This document shows, piece by piece, positions 37,401 through 49,400 of a stretch of DNA of 64,000 bases. A model generated the notes under the pieces. The model saw nothing but the letters and a program-made list of their open reading frames with translations. It was not told where the DNA came from and searched no databases. Each line of letters starts with the position of its first letter. Position 1 is the first letter of the stretch. The DNA is from Hirudo medicinalis (lineage: Eukaryota > Annelida > Clitellata > Hirudinida > Hirudinidae): positions 14,468 to 78,467 of the forward strand of contig MPNW01000027.1 in NCBI GenBank assembly GCA_011800805.1, in the 5' to 3' direction. The position numbers were made by a program, and so were the translations under genes.

Positions 37401-40304
37401 AAAAAACCAAGCCTCGGCCCCTAGCTCCCCTGCCAATTACAGACCTATCTCCAACCTTTCCATCATGTCGAAACTGCTAGAGAGACTCATTTTTCCCAGG
37501 ATTTGTCCTCATATTACTAACTCCCAAATTTCTCAACCTTGCAATCTGCCTATAGACCTGGTTTCTCAAATCTTCAACAATCTTTCCAACATATGTGGAA
37601 ATCGTAACTGTGCCGTCATGGTCGGCCTCGACCTCTCAGCGCCTTTGACACTATTAATCACCAAATATTGTTGGATAGACTCCACTCTGATTTTGGCATT
37701 GACAGTCTTGCCCTCTATTGGCTTCACTCCTACCTTTCTAACAGATCTCAGTACGTTAAGCTTGGCGATCACACTTCCATCTCTGCTGCAATTCTTGCTT
37801 GGGTTCCCCAGGGCTCTGTCCTAGGACCCCTGCTTTCCACGACCTACATCTCACTCCTGTCCGACATCGTTATGAACTTCGACGTGTCTTTTCACCAATA
37901 CGCGGACGACACGAGCCTTTACTCTGTCCTCTCCAACCACAGTGTCTCCGAACAACTTCACAATCTGCACAGTAAATGCACAGATGCCATGGACGACTGG
38001 CATCTCGTCAATTTTCTTCAACTCAACCTGCAGAAATCCGAAGTTATGTTTATCGGCACACCCACACACCTCAAGAATCTATCTCCCCATCTTCAATAAA
38101 CATCGCTGGTACTACTCTTCCTTCTTCTTCTACTACCCTAAAACTCCTCGGCGTCACCTTTCACTCCCACCTCAGCTTTAAACAGCACGCCACCTATATA
38201 ATTAAATCATGTAACCACCTCATCTGGGCTATCCGACATATCTGTCCGTTCCTCTCTGTCGACACAACTTCTGCTCTTGCAGTCTGGTCCTCTCTCGTCT
38301 GGACTACTGCAACTCCCATTTCTACTTCTGCCTCACTTATCCACTCCCTAAATAATCTAGCCAAGCTCGCTCTTCTCAATCCTAGCCTTAACAACTCTGA
38401 ATGCCTGAAGCAACTGCACTGGTTGCCGATAGACCTTCGCATCATCTTCAAAATCTCATTAATCACCTATCGCACTCTAGCCACATCCAACCCTCTCTAT
38501 CTCAACCATCTCATTCACCGTTGCCAAATCCCCGACCACCTTCGTTCATCCTCCGCAATTCATCTACATACCCTTTTGACCGGATGGCCAAGTATATAAA
38601 TTTTTAGACTAGTCGTGGGCCGGATTAACAATTTCACAACAAAAAAAAACAATAAAACACAAAATACCTCTTTATGATACATTTAAGCTAGAAGAGAAAG
38701 TCTTATAAGTTTATGCTTATGATCAGTTTAATGTGAAATCTGGCACTGCTTTTGTTTGCACAAGTAGTCTATGTCTGCTCCAACAGTAGAAGTCGCAATG
38801 CGCAATGATGTTGCAAAATGTTGGTCTGTAAGCAGAGATCTTAACTTCGATTTCATGTTTTTCATTCTAGAAAACAGTTGTTCGTACAGTAGGTGCTTCC
38901 GAAAAGAGCAGTGAACTTCCTGGCGTCCTGTGAGAGATTGGTATACTTATCTGATGGTAGAGGCTGTAAAAGTTCAGCAGATCATGCTCAGCTGTCATTC
39001 TAAATATGTCAATGAGTTCCAGCTGGTATTTATCAGCAGCATCCGTCGGATCGATTGAAAACGGATTACTGATTAGCTTCATGGTGCCAATGTGCCTTCT
39101 GAAATCCTGGAACCTTTTCTCGAAATCATCAGCAAGTTTAGTAACCAAGTCAGAGTACTTCTCATTTTGGACTGTATCAGTAGGCCTCGACGAAAGGACT
39201 GGGCAATGTACAGCCTTCTTCAGAACCAGCTGTGACTGAATTAGCTTCAACTTCTGAATGAACGTCACAACGAGTTCATACAACTTGTGCACCATTTTTT
39301 TTTGTTATTTAAATATAAAAATGTTTACAAAATCAGAGAAGCTTCGCGGGCCGTGTGTTGGACACCCCTGATCTAGACCAACCAGTCCATAGATCATTCA
39401 TCATCAATCGAAGTTTCACCTATGCCTCGCCTGCCGTCTGGAACGACCTTCCCCCATCCTTCGGTCTCAACCTACACTTGAACTCTTCAAGCGTCAGTTG
39501 AAGACCCATTTATTCAGGATGACATTAAACCAGGAATCAAGGCGCCTCTGACGCTATGCTTACGGCGCCATATAAATGTATTATTATTATTATTTATTAG
39601 CTTAATAAGAATATGAATATGAATATGAATAGCTATATTTGAAGACTGAAATGATTGATAACAGATTATTTAATGTTAATTTTTCATGAAACAACTTGTT
39701 TACACGAGCGATATTGCTATATTTAACAATAATAATAATCATTTTATCCATAAAATAAATGTAATAATATTATTATCAAAGTCAATAACTCAAGTTTTTT
39801 GTAGTCGTAGGTACTGTTGATGTTGTCGTCGGTAGTGTTGTTGGATCTACCCATGTGCAATCCTGTGACGGAAGTAATTATAAATAAACTATTATTTATT
39901 ATTAAATTATTAATACTATCATTATTAAATTATTAACACTATTTTTATTGAATTATTAATTAACCACAACAAGCACTCACCAAGTGACGTTCACTTGTTA
40001 CGTTGGTAAGATGAAATCCTCTCTGATATAAACTTATGCTCTTCAAGAGAATACATTGATACAGCGACTGATTGTTCGTTGTCCGAGGGTTGTTTGAGAT
40101 GGCGACAGAATCGAACCCAAAACAATCAGTTCCATCAGAACTGCATCTCACTGCGCAAGATATTGTTCTCCTGGGTACGATTTCCCCAGACTTTCTACAA
40201 AATGACCTTGAGGTTACTTGACCTTCAATGCTGGAAAAATGGAGCGATGGATTGGAAACAAAGCAGTAGCAGAATAGAGAAACTAAGTTGAAACTCTTCA
40301 TCAT
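34420..40304 (-). CDS. Secreted PAN/apple-PLAT domain protein
   Basis: Five exons (40304-39981, 39862-39790, 35322-35088, 34950-34902 and 34521-34420) join in phase to 260 residues. The N-terminus MMKSFNLVSLFCYCFV is a signal peptide. Residues about 35-85 are PAN/apple-like: FCRKSGEIV, SCAVRCSSDGTDCFGFD and YQCILL give the cysteine pattern. A Thr/Pro linker follows (TTLPTTTSTVPTTTK). Residues about 135-250 form a PLAT/LH2 beta-sandwich: VETGSISGASTDAQVNLTLY, YNLFENGQVDRFFFN and LKHDNTGVNAAW, the last being the HDNTG...W signature. PLAT domains bind lipids or protein partners, often with calcium; PAN domains bind proteins or sugars. No enzyme domain or membrane anchor is present. The second intron is 4.5 kb and holds most of the mobile elements of the region. 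The domain order is certain in outline; the exon 2-3 junction rests on phase. Confidence 0.7.
34640..34850. repeat. Degenerate ACTTTTACTTGAGTA-rich repeat
   Basis: Phrases related to ACTTTTACTTGAGTA recur several times, in both orders, for example TACTTTTAAAGTAAC, TTTTACTTGAGTACA and TACTTTTACTTAAGT. Self-similar elements of this kind are common as nonautonomous repeats in animal genomes. No terminal repeats or target duplication were identified. Confidence 0.45.
35369..35525. repeat. GAT/GAC array, first of two near-identical copies
   Basis: The block begins AATAAGTTTTTTATTTGAAC and runs through GATGAC triplets to a TAATAATAA tail. It recurs almost base for base at 36396-36531 in the same intron. 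Confidence 0.85.
35700..35900. repeat. SINE-like dispersed repeat, copy 1
   Basis: The block contains ATTTATATAGCGCTCC, GGCTGGGTTTCGAACACGAC and ATGTATGCAGGAATG, ending near TCAACCTGCACGAC. The same phrases in the same order occur at 59545-59705 inside PSME4. GGGTTTCGAACAC resembles the B box of a tRNA promoter, which suggests a tRNA-derived SINE. Confidence 0.5.
36396..36531. repeat. GAT/GAC array, second near-identical copy
   Basis: This matches 35369-35510 over more than 120 bases, including the irregular AACGATAGTGATAATG core. It begins three bases after an ambiguous base at 36393. A preceding CAT/CGT array at 36205-36330 is a separate simple repeat. Confidence 0.85.
36600..39590 (+). 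mobile_element. Non-LTR retrotransposon (LINE), decayed, L2/CR1-like
   Basis: Broken frames on the plus strand follow the LINE order. At 36950-37260 is the endonuclease (DIFVLTETRI and KRGGGIAVIHRHDI). At 37430-38100 is the reverse transcriptase (ANYRPISNLSIMSKLLER, then WVPQGSVLGPLLSTTY and the catalytic YADDTSLYSVLS). At 38100-38600 is the C-terminal part (LKQLHWLPIDLR). After an inserted hAT element, 39372-39560 resumes with TYASPAVWNDLPP and the 3' end, GGCGCCATATAAATG followed by an ATT run. A deletion joins the endonuclease to the RT near 37290, and frameshifts are present, so it cannot move. It lies inside an intron of the PAN-PLAT gene, opposite to that gene's strand. Confidence 0.85.
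38605..39371 (-). mobile_element. hAT transposon fragment inserted in the LINE
   Basis: The right end, read on the minus strand, is CAGGGGTGTCCAACACACGG followed by CCCGCGAAGC, a typical hAT terminal sequence. A minus-strand open frame of 142 codons (39295-38867) resembles the C-terminal half of hAT-derived proteins such as GTF2IRD2/ZBED types: DDFEKRFQDFRRHIGTMKLI, NPFSIDPTDAADKYQLELID and ISHRTPGSSLLFSEAPTVRT. The left side ends with CGTGGGCCGGATT, which echoes the inner terminal repeat but lacks the outer bases. The N-terminal half of the transposase is missing. LINE sequence continues on both sides. Confidence 0.75.
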
Positions 40305-41906
40305 CAGTGGATTCGAGATTTTAAGGAAGGCTGCATATAAAGTAGGATTAATTTAATGTAACTCTCATTTTAAATCGAAATAAAAGATTTTGAGTCGTTG
40401 AAACGTTTCCAATTCTACTTCTCCTTCATTTCTTGGCATCTTTTACAAAAACTCCGCCTCTAAGAATACATTCATCTTCCACCAACACTTCTTTTCTAAA
40501 ACTGATTCTATTCATGAACTGTTTTTCATACGTGAGTTTTAAAACATTTTAGAAGCTTTTTTAAACAAAATCTCTTCTGAGATCACGTGACTCGTGATTG
40601 TTTTATTGCTCATCGAATGAATGAAGGACATTCAATTGTCGACTGGAGCTCATGTTTAAGATTCCCGACGTGTTTGAAAGCTTAATTCAAATTATTTACC
40701 AAATTAATTACAACATTTATGTAAAATATCTGCTTATGAAATTACAAACAGCAGTCTCCCCTAATCAACTGAAAAACAGAAGTTCCAGCAAAATATTGCC
40801 ATACAATGTTTTAATGGTTTTCAGCTCGTTGTGTTTAATTGGAAGTACGTGTCACGAAGTAATTCGTTACTTGGAAACTTTTTGAAACACGCAAATCGAA
40901 CGCTTCTCCATTGTTGTGGAAAACATCAATTGCGGATGTCAACCTCTGTTGTTTCGATTTTTTGACATTTTTAAGAGTTTCAAAGAATTAAGAATGAAAT
41001 GATGTTGCATTCATTTGCATATTACAGATATTTTAATTATTTACAAATGATGTCATGGCCGTGTCTGACATGGTCCCGTTGGATGAAGAGCACGTCAGAC
41101 AAGTCAGAAAGTACGATGTATTCATGAGTGGATGCAGAACTCACCTTTCCAAGATGCAGGGTGAAGTTACTGCTTTTGCCTGCAATTGAAGAGGAGTGAT
41201 TCTTTTTTTGCTGTCGAACGGATGGGTCCACCTATTCAGTCCCATTTTGTGTGGTTTTTATTACGTTGCATGTTTCTTTTGGTCGGGAAAATAAAAGATT
41301 TAAAAAAATGATCGTATAAAATAATAATTTTTCGTTTTCAGCATTTGTTTAATGTACTGAACATTTTTTTATATTTGTTTTATCTTAAATTTGTTTATCG
41401 CAGTATTAACCGTAAGGATTAATTCTTAACAACATCAATTCATCACTGACACTTTCTTGTAGAGCAGAAATTTTAACGAATTTGACAACAAATGGCAGAT
41501 GAATTTTGACTTATTTCAATGAGATCAAACTCACTGCAATAAACAACGAAGAAATCGATTCCCATAAAACAAATAATTTGCATTTCTGCAAAGTAAGTTG
41601 CTTTTATCGGATAAAAAAAACTTGTCAAACCCGATTGATATCAGATTCAGGACAAATGATCACCTGGACCGTAATTAAGTCATAAATATTGCACCAATTT
41701 GAGTGGATAAACTCTGCAAATAAGACATCGCCTGACTAAAACATATCCATTTCAATGTCTAATTAATTTCGTTCAGAGAAACTAAAGGAGTCAAAGAGTA
41801 AGACTTTGTACCAGGTGGTGTGGAGTGGCTCCAACGGACTTTGTTTGGGAGTCCAAAAAGCAAACACAATTTTTCATAAATATTAATCAGTGTTAATTTC
41901 TTTGCA
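40305..41906. other. Between the PAN-PLAT and cadherin genes; no supported gene
   Basis: Both flanking genes are on the minus strand, so this should hold the PAN-PLAT promoter and the cadherin 3' UTR. A minus-strand open frame at 41037-41231 has possible splice sites but no clear family. No repeat array is seen. Confidence 0.5.
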
Positions 41907-44900
41907 TTAAACGATGAGTTGTTTGTCTATGTTTTCTGAACCGCAATTTCTGACAAAATAATTTTTTGGATTGAAAACTAAGACCACAGCCAGTACTACG
42001 GCAACCATGATGAAAAACAAAACAAGAGATAAAACAAGAACAAGATCACGACTTTCCAGGTAACTGTTGATCCAATGTTCCGTTTTCCTTTTTTCTTCCA
42101 TGGGCGGAATTAACGAACCCAGATCATGTTCAGGAGTGTTCACAGGTAACCATTGGTTTCTTAATTCATCCGAGGGAAGATTGTCAACATCCGAGTTGAT
42201 TCTGTGATTAGATATACTTTTATTTTCATCATTAATGGTATTTATTCGAACTCTACCAGAATTTGAAGCTGGATGAAAATGCTCGTCATTGGCGGGACTT
42301 TGTAGTTTTGCAAAATCTGTTTGCAAATTGAAAGACTCTAACATCGTCATCGTTTTCGTTTTGTTTTGATTTTTTCTGCTGACACTGTGATTGGGTTTTC
42401 GCCGAAATAACTAAAATTGTAACTTCTGAACTCAAACTTGGCCATCCCTGATCTGATGCCCTAACAACCAATTGGCAGACATGTTTTCGTTTTTGTCGCA
42501 ATGTCTCGTAGTCGTCTGCTTCGTGACTCGTGTTCCTGTCTGTACTGATGTCCGCGATGTATTCGCTGTTGTCGTTAATGGCAATTTCTTTGGCAATCTT
42601 CCTTAAAATCTCTGATTCTACGTAAACTCTTCCAGTTGAATGGTCTAACAGAAAGTTCTCTTCTGAGCACGTTTCGTGCGTCTTTCCGTCAATTTTGTTT
42701 TTATTTCGAGGACCGGAATGATAAATCAATTCCATTTTTACCGCTCCATTTCCAGATGCTGCATCGTCTGCATCCATTGCTGATGTCCTAAAGAGAGGCA
42801 CCCAGTTATGATTATGAGGAACATCCTTAACTATTAAATCAGTTCCGTAATTATTTTTAAAATAACATGAAGCCATCTTGTTTCCTGCACGCAGCGAACT
42901 CAAATGAATGAACAGTTTGATCCTTCTGAGTTCATTGTTTGACAAGGAGTCAGTTTTGTCCACTGGTTTCAAAACAAGACGCTTTTCAAGTCCAGGGCAG
43001 AATAATTCATCATCTGAAGATATTCTGCATGTGCATCACATCAACATCATGTTATTGCTTTGGCATTACATCATATTATCGCTAAATTGGTAAAAAGAGT
43101 CCGTGAAATAATTGGCAACAATATGAACGTTTCGATTATGTCATCAAATTGATGTCATATTAAATTATTCAAGTCGCACCATGAAACGCACCTGACCTAA
43201 TTTGAGGTCGATTGTCGTTAATGTCAAGGACATTGACTGTGAGAAAAGTCGTTGAGGTAAGGCTAGATGGGTGGCTCACCCCTGCCATGTCTTTGGCGAC
43301 GATACTAAGATGGTAAGTGGAAAGGACTTCACGATCCAACTGAGATTTTAGAGAAATCTGGAACAAATAACTTTTGAAAATCGTGGTTAATCACTTATAA
43401 AATGCTATAAAAGCAATACTTTTTTATATTTCATTAGATTTATTTATTTGTTTATTCATGAGTCGCTAGTGAGAAGTTAATATAAATTGTTACAATCAAC
43501 AGCAGCGTTTGCCTCCACAGAGATTTTATTGTCAAAGGCATATATTAAACAGATTAGAGACAATGCACCCAATTTATCACCGTGTTTCCCAAAAATACAA
43601 ATATTTATAATATTGGCCTGTGGTGCGCATGTGTGCATATTTATGAATTTGCTGATAACTAGAATCTAACAAAATGAATCACTAGTTGATAGGATGGATT
43701 TCTTTGTAATTATGAGTTGTATTTATTTATAATAAACTGTGTTTGTTACCTCCCCTGTCATATTGTTCATGGAGAATATTTCTCCAAACTTTGTCTCAGT
43801 CTCCTCACTGAATCCATAATTTATTTCGCCATTCAAACCTTCATCTTCATCGGTGGCCTTCACCTCAAAAATTGGTTCCAGCAGCGAGTGACCCTCTGAT
43901 ATTTCAACCTATCGAAAGTTTAAAGAACACTTATTTGCAATTATCTATTTTATGTGGCAATATGTGCAAAAGTTGTGGTTATTAAAATTAATAATTTCTC
44001 ACTTGGCTCGAATTGGTTTGGAAAAGTGGAAAGTTGTCGTTGGTGTCAGTGATTTGAACGTCGAGGTTCAAGCTTCCAGTCTTCGAAGGAATTCCAACAA
44101 ATTCATCACCAGCGTCGTAGGCGATTACCTTCAATTTATATGATGGAACCTAAGGGATAACCAAAAAATTGGTTTTGAAATTTCTTGAATACATTAGTTA
44201 ATCAAATCATGTCTGAATAATACAAACCACAAACATCCAGTAACTAAAAATTATTTCTCAGACAAAGAAATATTCTGAATATTTTCAAATATTTAAAGAT
44301 TTGCCTTTTCCCTGTCAAGTTTCTCTCTGAGGAGAAGTTTTATGAGGTTTGGAGGACCATTGGAAGGAAGCAGAAGAGATGAAAGACTGCTTTCCCTACC
44401 AACCAACAATTCGAAGGGAGTGAAAAATTCGCTGACGAGCAGATAAGTCTCCACCGAAAATCTCGGACTATCTCTATCCACAGCCAGAGGAAGACTGAAT
44501 CCTGTCCCTGCCTCAGCTGCTTCTGAGATTTTGAGGTTGATGTGAGCGGGTTGAAAGCTTCGAACATTTGAAAATATGTTTCTTAGTGTATTTGTATTTA
44601 AAATCAGTGACATTAGGTACATTAGTATATAGAGCCTAATCATCCTCACATTGGTTCGTGATCGTTTATGTCCAAGATCTCAACTCTGATTCTCGCCTGA
44701 CGAAAGACGTTGTGTTGAACTACAAATGCGATTACGTCAAAACTGACGTAACATGTGTCTTCACCTTTGGAGCAAATAAGTTCGCGGTCGACGTTAATTC
44801 TTGATTGAAGAATCCCATCACGAATCTGTTAGAAAAACATCGTTTATTTCAAACGAGACAAATACAATATTTACATGAAACCTCAAAGAATTGAGTTGCA

Positions 44901-45289
44901 TTGGAATTTCCAGAACTGAAACCAGAGAGATCAACCAAGGTGTATTCGAATTGTTCCAATGCACCGGAATTTCTTTCCAAACTTTGATTTTGAACGTCGG
45001 AACTGCTATGGAAACGATTGAATCTTCTACTTCGCGTCAAAGGATTTTCGATCCCTGGAGTGCTCAGATCAAGGTAAGAGAATCTGTAGGGACTTTCATG
45101 CATCTTCATGTCTTTAAAGAGGTTTGCGACAAACGTGCCAGAAGCTGTTTCTTCCAAAATTCTGTAAGCAAGATGGAAGAGAATAGGGCGGTTGGATGGA
45201 AGATGGTGGCCAGGTAGAATTGGAAAAGTGGTGACGGTTGTGGTGAATTGGGAAACGAGAAGGAATTGGTGGAAAAATTTTGACATCAT
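41907..45289 (-). CDS. Cadherin-family adhesion receptor with a very short cytoplasmic tail
   Basis: Eight exons (45289-44882, 44825-44650, 44557-44305, 44149-44003, 43893-43750, 43357-43192, 43013-42384 and 42316-41907) join in phase to 777 residues. Cadherins mediate calcium-dependent adhesion. Repeats are marked by YRILEETASGTFVANL, NVDREL...ILDINDHEP, KLDREK...QITDTNDNFP, ATDEDEGLNG...QLDREV...VLDINDNRP and SAMDADDAASGNGAV. These give about three to four repeats of protocadherin type. The transmembrane helix is LVLVLSLVLFFIMVAVVLAV near residue 740. Only about 20 residues follow, ending KQLIV, a possible class II PDZ ligand; there is no catenin-binding region. The start MMSKFFHQFLLVSQF is a weak signal peptide, so the 5' end may be incomplete. 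The intron after 44305 begins with GC (GCAAAT). A 67-base intron (42383-42317) is needed to keep the frame into the last exon. Confidence 0.8.
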
Positions 45290-46448
45290 TGGCGGTGGAT
45301 CACCGAGAAAAAGTCTGGAATTTAATGTGAACAATCTTCAACTGAAATATGAAATATTACATAGAATACTTATAGACAAACTTTTAACCTGGGTTAAAAT
45401 TCATACATTTATTATTAAATTAATGTAAAGAAATGATTATTCTACTTCAATAAATATTAGCAGATTATTGTATTTAATCACTATAAAATAAGATTGCATT
45501 TGTAGGATTTGAAAGCAGCGACATCCACAGAGTATCCCCAGTATGAAGAAACACAACATCCTCACTTGACTTTCGCTCCCTCGAATGAATCAGGGAAACG
45601 TAAAACTTCTTTATGTCTTCTTGTGACCGCGGCATCAGGTGTCTAATTAATAATCTTAATCAGCTCCCTCGACATCATCATCACCACCGTCGCAATCAAT
45701 GCCGTTAATTTCAGCTAGATGTGTCGCACGCATGCTTATTTCCATCCATGGCGCATCTTGGAACTTTCTTATTCCTTCCAGGTGCTTATCAACAAAAAGC
45801 AGGAAGAAACTGTTTCTATCTCGCTAAGCTACCTCAATTTGTCCATCCATCATTTTCTCTACTTTAAGAAGTCATAAATAAACATCTCATTTGTTGCCAT
45901 CAAATCCATCAAGCTCCATATGATATATTGAGATGAAGCGTCAATTTAAATCATTTTTTAAGACTTAATTAGGAGTTATTATCGAATGTAATGAGTGTAG
46001 TTTTATTTTTAAGCAATCTGTACTTCAATCTGCAGCAGTCGTTGTTACATCGTCGTGCTTCCTCTGTTTCCATTCCCGCTTTTCTTACCCTTGTAACATA
46101 AATATCTGAATCATGCCAACTTTTGCAACATTTATGTGAACTTTCTTAGGTACTTCATTTACAAAAAATTGTGTTATTACATTAGGAAATTGTTCCACAA
46201 ATTTGTGTAACTACGATACATTAATTTTTGATGCGTACATATTTTCGTTTCTAGAATCGCCATAAGAAATTTTGCTTTTCAATAGTGACTTTGCATTTTG
46301 AATTGAATAAGCATGACACATCCCTACTTTGCGTTAAAGTTATTGGTGTTGAGCCATAAGCTTCGAGTTTAAGCTGGGTTATTTGGCCAGCGATTGGGTT
46401 CCACGGTTTTTACTGACAAATTAATCAAATTGTTTATAGACTTGTATC
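45290..46448. other. Intergenic, between divergent cadherin and PSME4
   Basis: The region separates two 5' ends and probably contains both promoters. A minus-strand ATG at 45559 opens a short hydrophobic signal-like peptide, MLCFFILGILCGCRCF, but no donor in phase with the first cadherin exon follows it. Nothing else is recognised. Confidence 0.45.
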
Positions 46449-49400
46449 ATGGTTAAGCATCAGAGTGAGGAATTTGAAGGAAGCGTTAAAATATATAATC
46501 TTGAGGAGCGAGAAAGCGTTTTAGGATTCAGGCCCCAAAAAGAGATAATATATAACACTCTCCTTCCCTATGCCGACCGATTAGACGAAGAATCAAATTT
46601 CCAATTCGAGGAGATAAAATCGCAGATTGGCAGAGCCATTCTTTTGAGAGATGTGAAAGTTGCTGGGATTCATTGGATTGGTCAACTGTCAAAGTATTTG
46701 CATTGAAATGTGTGAATGGAATTCTTATGACAGAAGTGTTTACAATTACTTTTTAAGGTATATTCGGTTGTATGGAATGAAGTTTTCATTTGAAGATCAT
46801 GTGCAGCTTATCAAGCTGCTCTATGAAGTTCTGTTCATCCCAGATCTTCACTGTTCTCTTATTCAGAAATATGCCATCACTCTTACTACTCTTCTTAAGT
46901 AATTTGCATTTTTAGTACTTAATTTATTCCACAATAAATGTCAATATTAACTTCGCCCGTGTTCCGATTGCAACTGTGCTATGCCAGTTTTTCCATGTTC
47001 TCTATTTTTAATAATATATTTATATTTTGTTGACTATATCTCCAGTTAATGTGTCATTTATACTTATAACCTCAATTCGTGTAAACTTAAATAAAATTCA
47101 TTTAGCCCAACTGCATTATTAATGTTGAATCTAAAATGTATTAAAAAGCTAATCCAAGAGGAAATCAATGAAATTTAAGCTTTAAATTGCATTAAAGGCA
47201 ATTGTTAGCAATTTTTGACACTGAGGATGTTGTGTTGCTTATGAAATGTCAAGAAGATGAATGACAGTCATTTTCATGTTTACACTTTGGTGCACCTCTG
47301 ACATTATCGTTTTTATTAGTTTCCATATAATCTGATATATGTTATATTGATAAATCTAACAAAATGATTGGTTTGAGTAGGAACAGGTTTTTAAAGACAA
47401 TAAGTTCAATTGTCATTTGTTAAAAAATATGTTCCTCCGCTAAATTAGAGATCATTGCTTAAGTTAATAAGATGTTTATGCTGTGATGAGGATTGCATGT
47501 TAAAGGCTCGAGTGCCCTGACTTATTTAAGTTTTGGTAAGTCGTTTTATTACATCTAGAACTTGTCAAATAAATGCAGGAAAGCAGAACTGATTCCACGA
47601 AAATCTCTTGTGTTGCCGTGGAGACCGCTTTACCTTTTATATGACAGCATTGCCAACTCTCCATACGAGCACCATGGAATGGTGTACCTTCCTGAGTAAA
47701 TTTTACAACATGCTTAATTACATCATTAATGTGCATGAATGTTGCATACACAAATTTTAATATTAAGCTATTTAATAAATAAGGCTTAAGGCTGGAAAGT
47801 AGGCAAAGCATGTGAGTTTAAAAGCAATTTGAAAATTTCAGTAATATCGAGAGCACCTTGAAGAATCTGATCAGAGCATGCAGAGTGTGAGTTGACTTTC
47901 TATCTTGTCCTTTCTAAGATTGAAATTGAAATATTGTGCCTAATTATGTATTAAACCTGGCAGAAATGATGCAGTGAGATAAATCTGTAACAAAAACGTG
48001 TATTAAAACTCGTCGTTTGTGTCATGTTATGGTAATAAGTAATATTCAAGTATCTTGATTTTGTTATTTCCTCTGAGATACATTCCAATGGATTTGTTTT
48101 GAGTTTGTTAATGGTTTGTATCAGGTACTTTTCAGCCCAATCAACTCAGGAGATGTTGACCGAGTGGAGACCGCTCATGTGCCCGTTCGATGTAAAAATG
48201 ATGACAGCCATGTCCAACTATGAACACTTTCTTCCCACTCTTGTCTACAAAGAAGAACATGCTTCCTCCTACAAGTCGGTTTCGATCCTTTGATTGCAAC
48301 AATGAAGCCTATCTTTATTATTTTTGATACCACGTTTCAGACTCTGGTTTGGTGAATTTGTGTCCATTTACTGCACAACAGTCAATAGTCCTTCTTGGGA
48401 ACTGGTTTGTTTTTTTACTGATAAAACTTTTCTATCGATGTCTTATATTGTTATCCTAGAGGCTGCTTTATTTGTGAATATTCATGGTTCCAAATTATTT
48501 CCTAAATTCTCTATAAATCAATTCTTATGAAAGTTGATAAATAAGATTAAGTGCTATTTTCCAGAGTCTCGTGAACTTGTTTTCAAGACTTTCTCAGGAG
48601 TGTGTGGGTCACATCCACTGGAAGCCTTACCTGGACCAGGTTTGCCCAGCGTTTCTTTTATCTTTAACTTGTGAAAGTCATTCGTCTGCTGCTTGCGTTT
48701 CATTTAAATGTTTTGAGAGGTGTGCCATTAAAATTATTCTATCAATTTCCACGTGCAATATTTTGCTTCTCAAAGATTTTCACAAGAATCTTGAGAGAAT
48801 TTGATCTTCCCGTCGGTTCAAAGAGGCTGGACATGAGAAGGCGTTTGGATATTTGCGACGTCGGAGTTTCTGCCAAGTGGATTATTTACATGATCGTTAG
48901 TAACTCGAGGCAGTCTCTATGTACCAGTTACAATACTAAAATTAGTTAGTTAATCAAATATTAATGCCTTGTCAGATCTATTTCAAGTAATGCCTGAAGT
49001 TGTAGTAACAAAAACTTTTTTTTAAGTCACCCAAAAGTAAAGAGGTTCTGAGTTACACTTGCAAGTTGTTCAAAGCATTGGACTCCTTCTACCATCCTTC
49101 TAATTATGGGAAGTGGTCTGTAGGTATTCATTTTAACTGGGGGTTAACAAAACGTCTGCTCGTGAATGCTCATCAATTATTCATGAAATTTCAACAGAAC
49201 AAACTCTTGAAATTCCTTTCAAGGATGAGCTCTGAATTGGTGAAGAGACTCGAGAGGTTTGCTGTTTATCAACTTGCCAATGAATACTCATCAGTGTTGG
49301 GTCTCATTGTGTCCTGTTAATGTTACATGCCAGTTTGTTTTAAACTAACATTTATTGACCCGGTCGCGCGTTTGCTTCTGACGATGAAATGCCGATAAGT

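Noticed and set aside
41037..41231. Minus-strand open frame with possible splice sites between the PAN-PLAT and cadherin genes
   Set aside because: A faint PLAT-like phrase (DLSDVLFI) is not enough, and it does not join in phase to either neighbour.
42286..42384. Apparent frameshift between the cadherin ectodomain and its membrane helix
   Set aside because: A 67-base GT-AG intron (42383-42317) restores the frame, and introns of about 60-80 bases occur elsewhere in the window.
45487..45559. Signal-peptide-like exon upstream of the cadherin
   Set aside because: No donor in it is in phase with a usable acceptor before the first cadherin exon; the acceptor near 45341 leads to stops in all frames.
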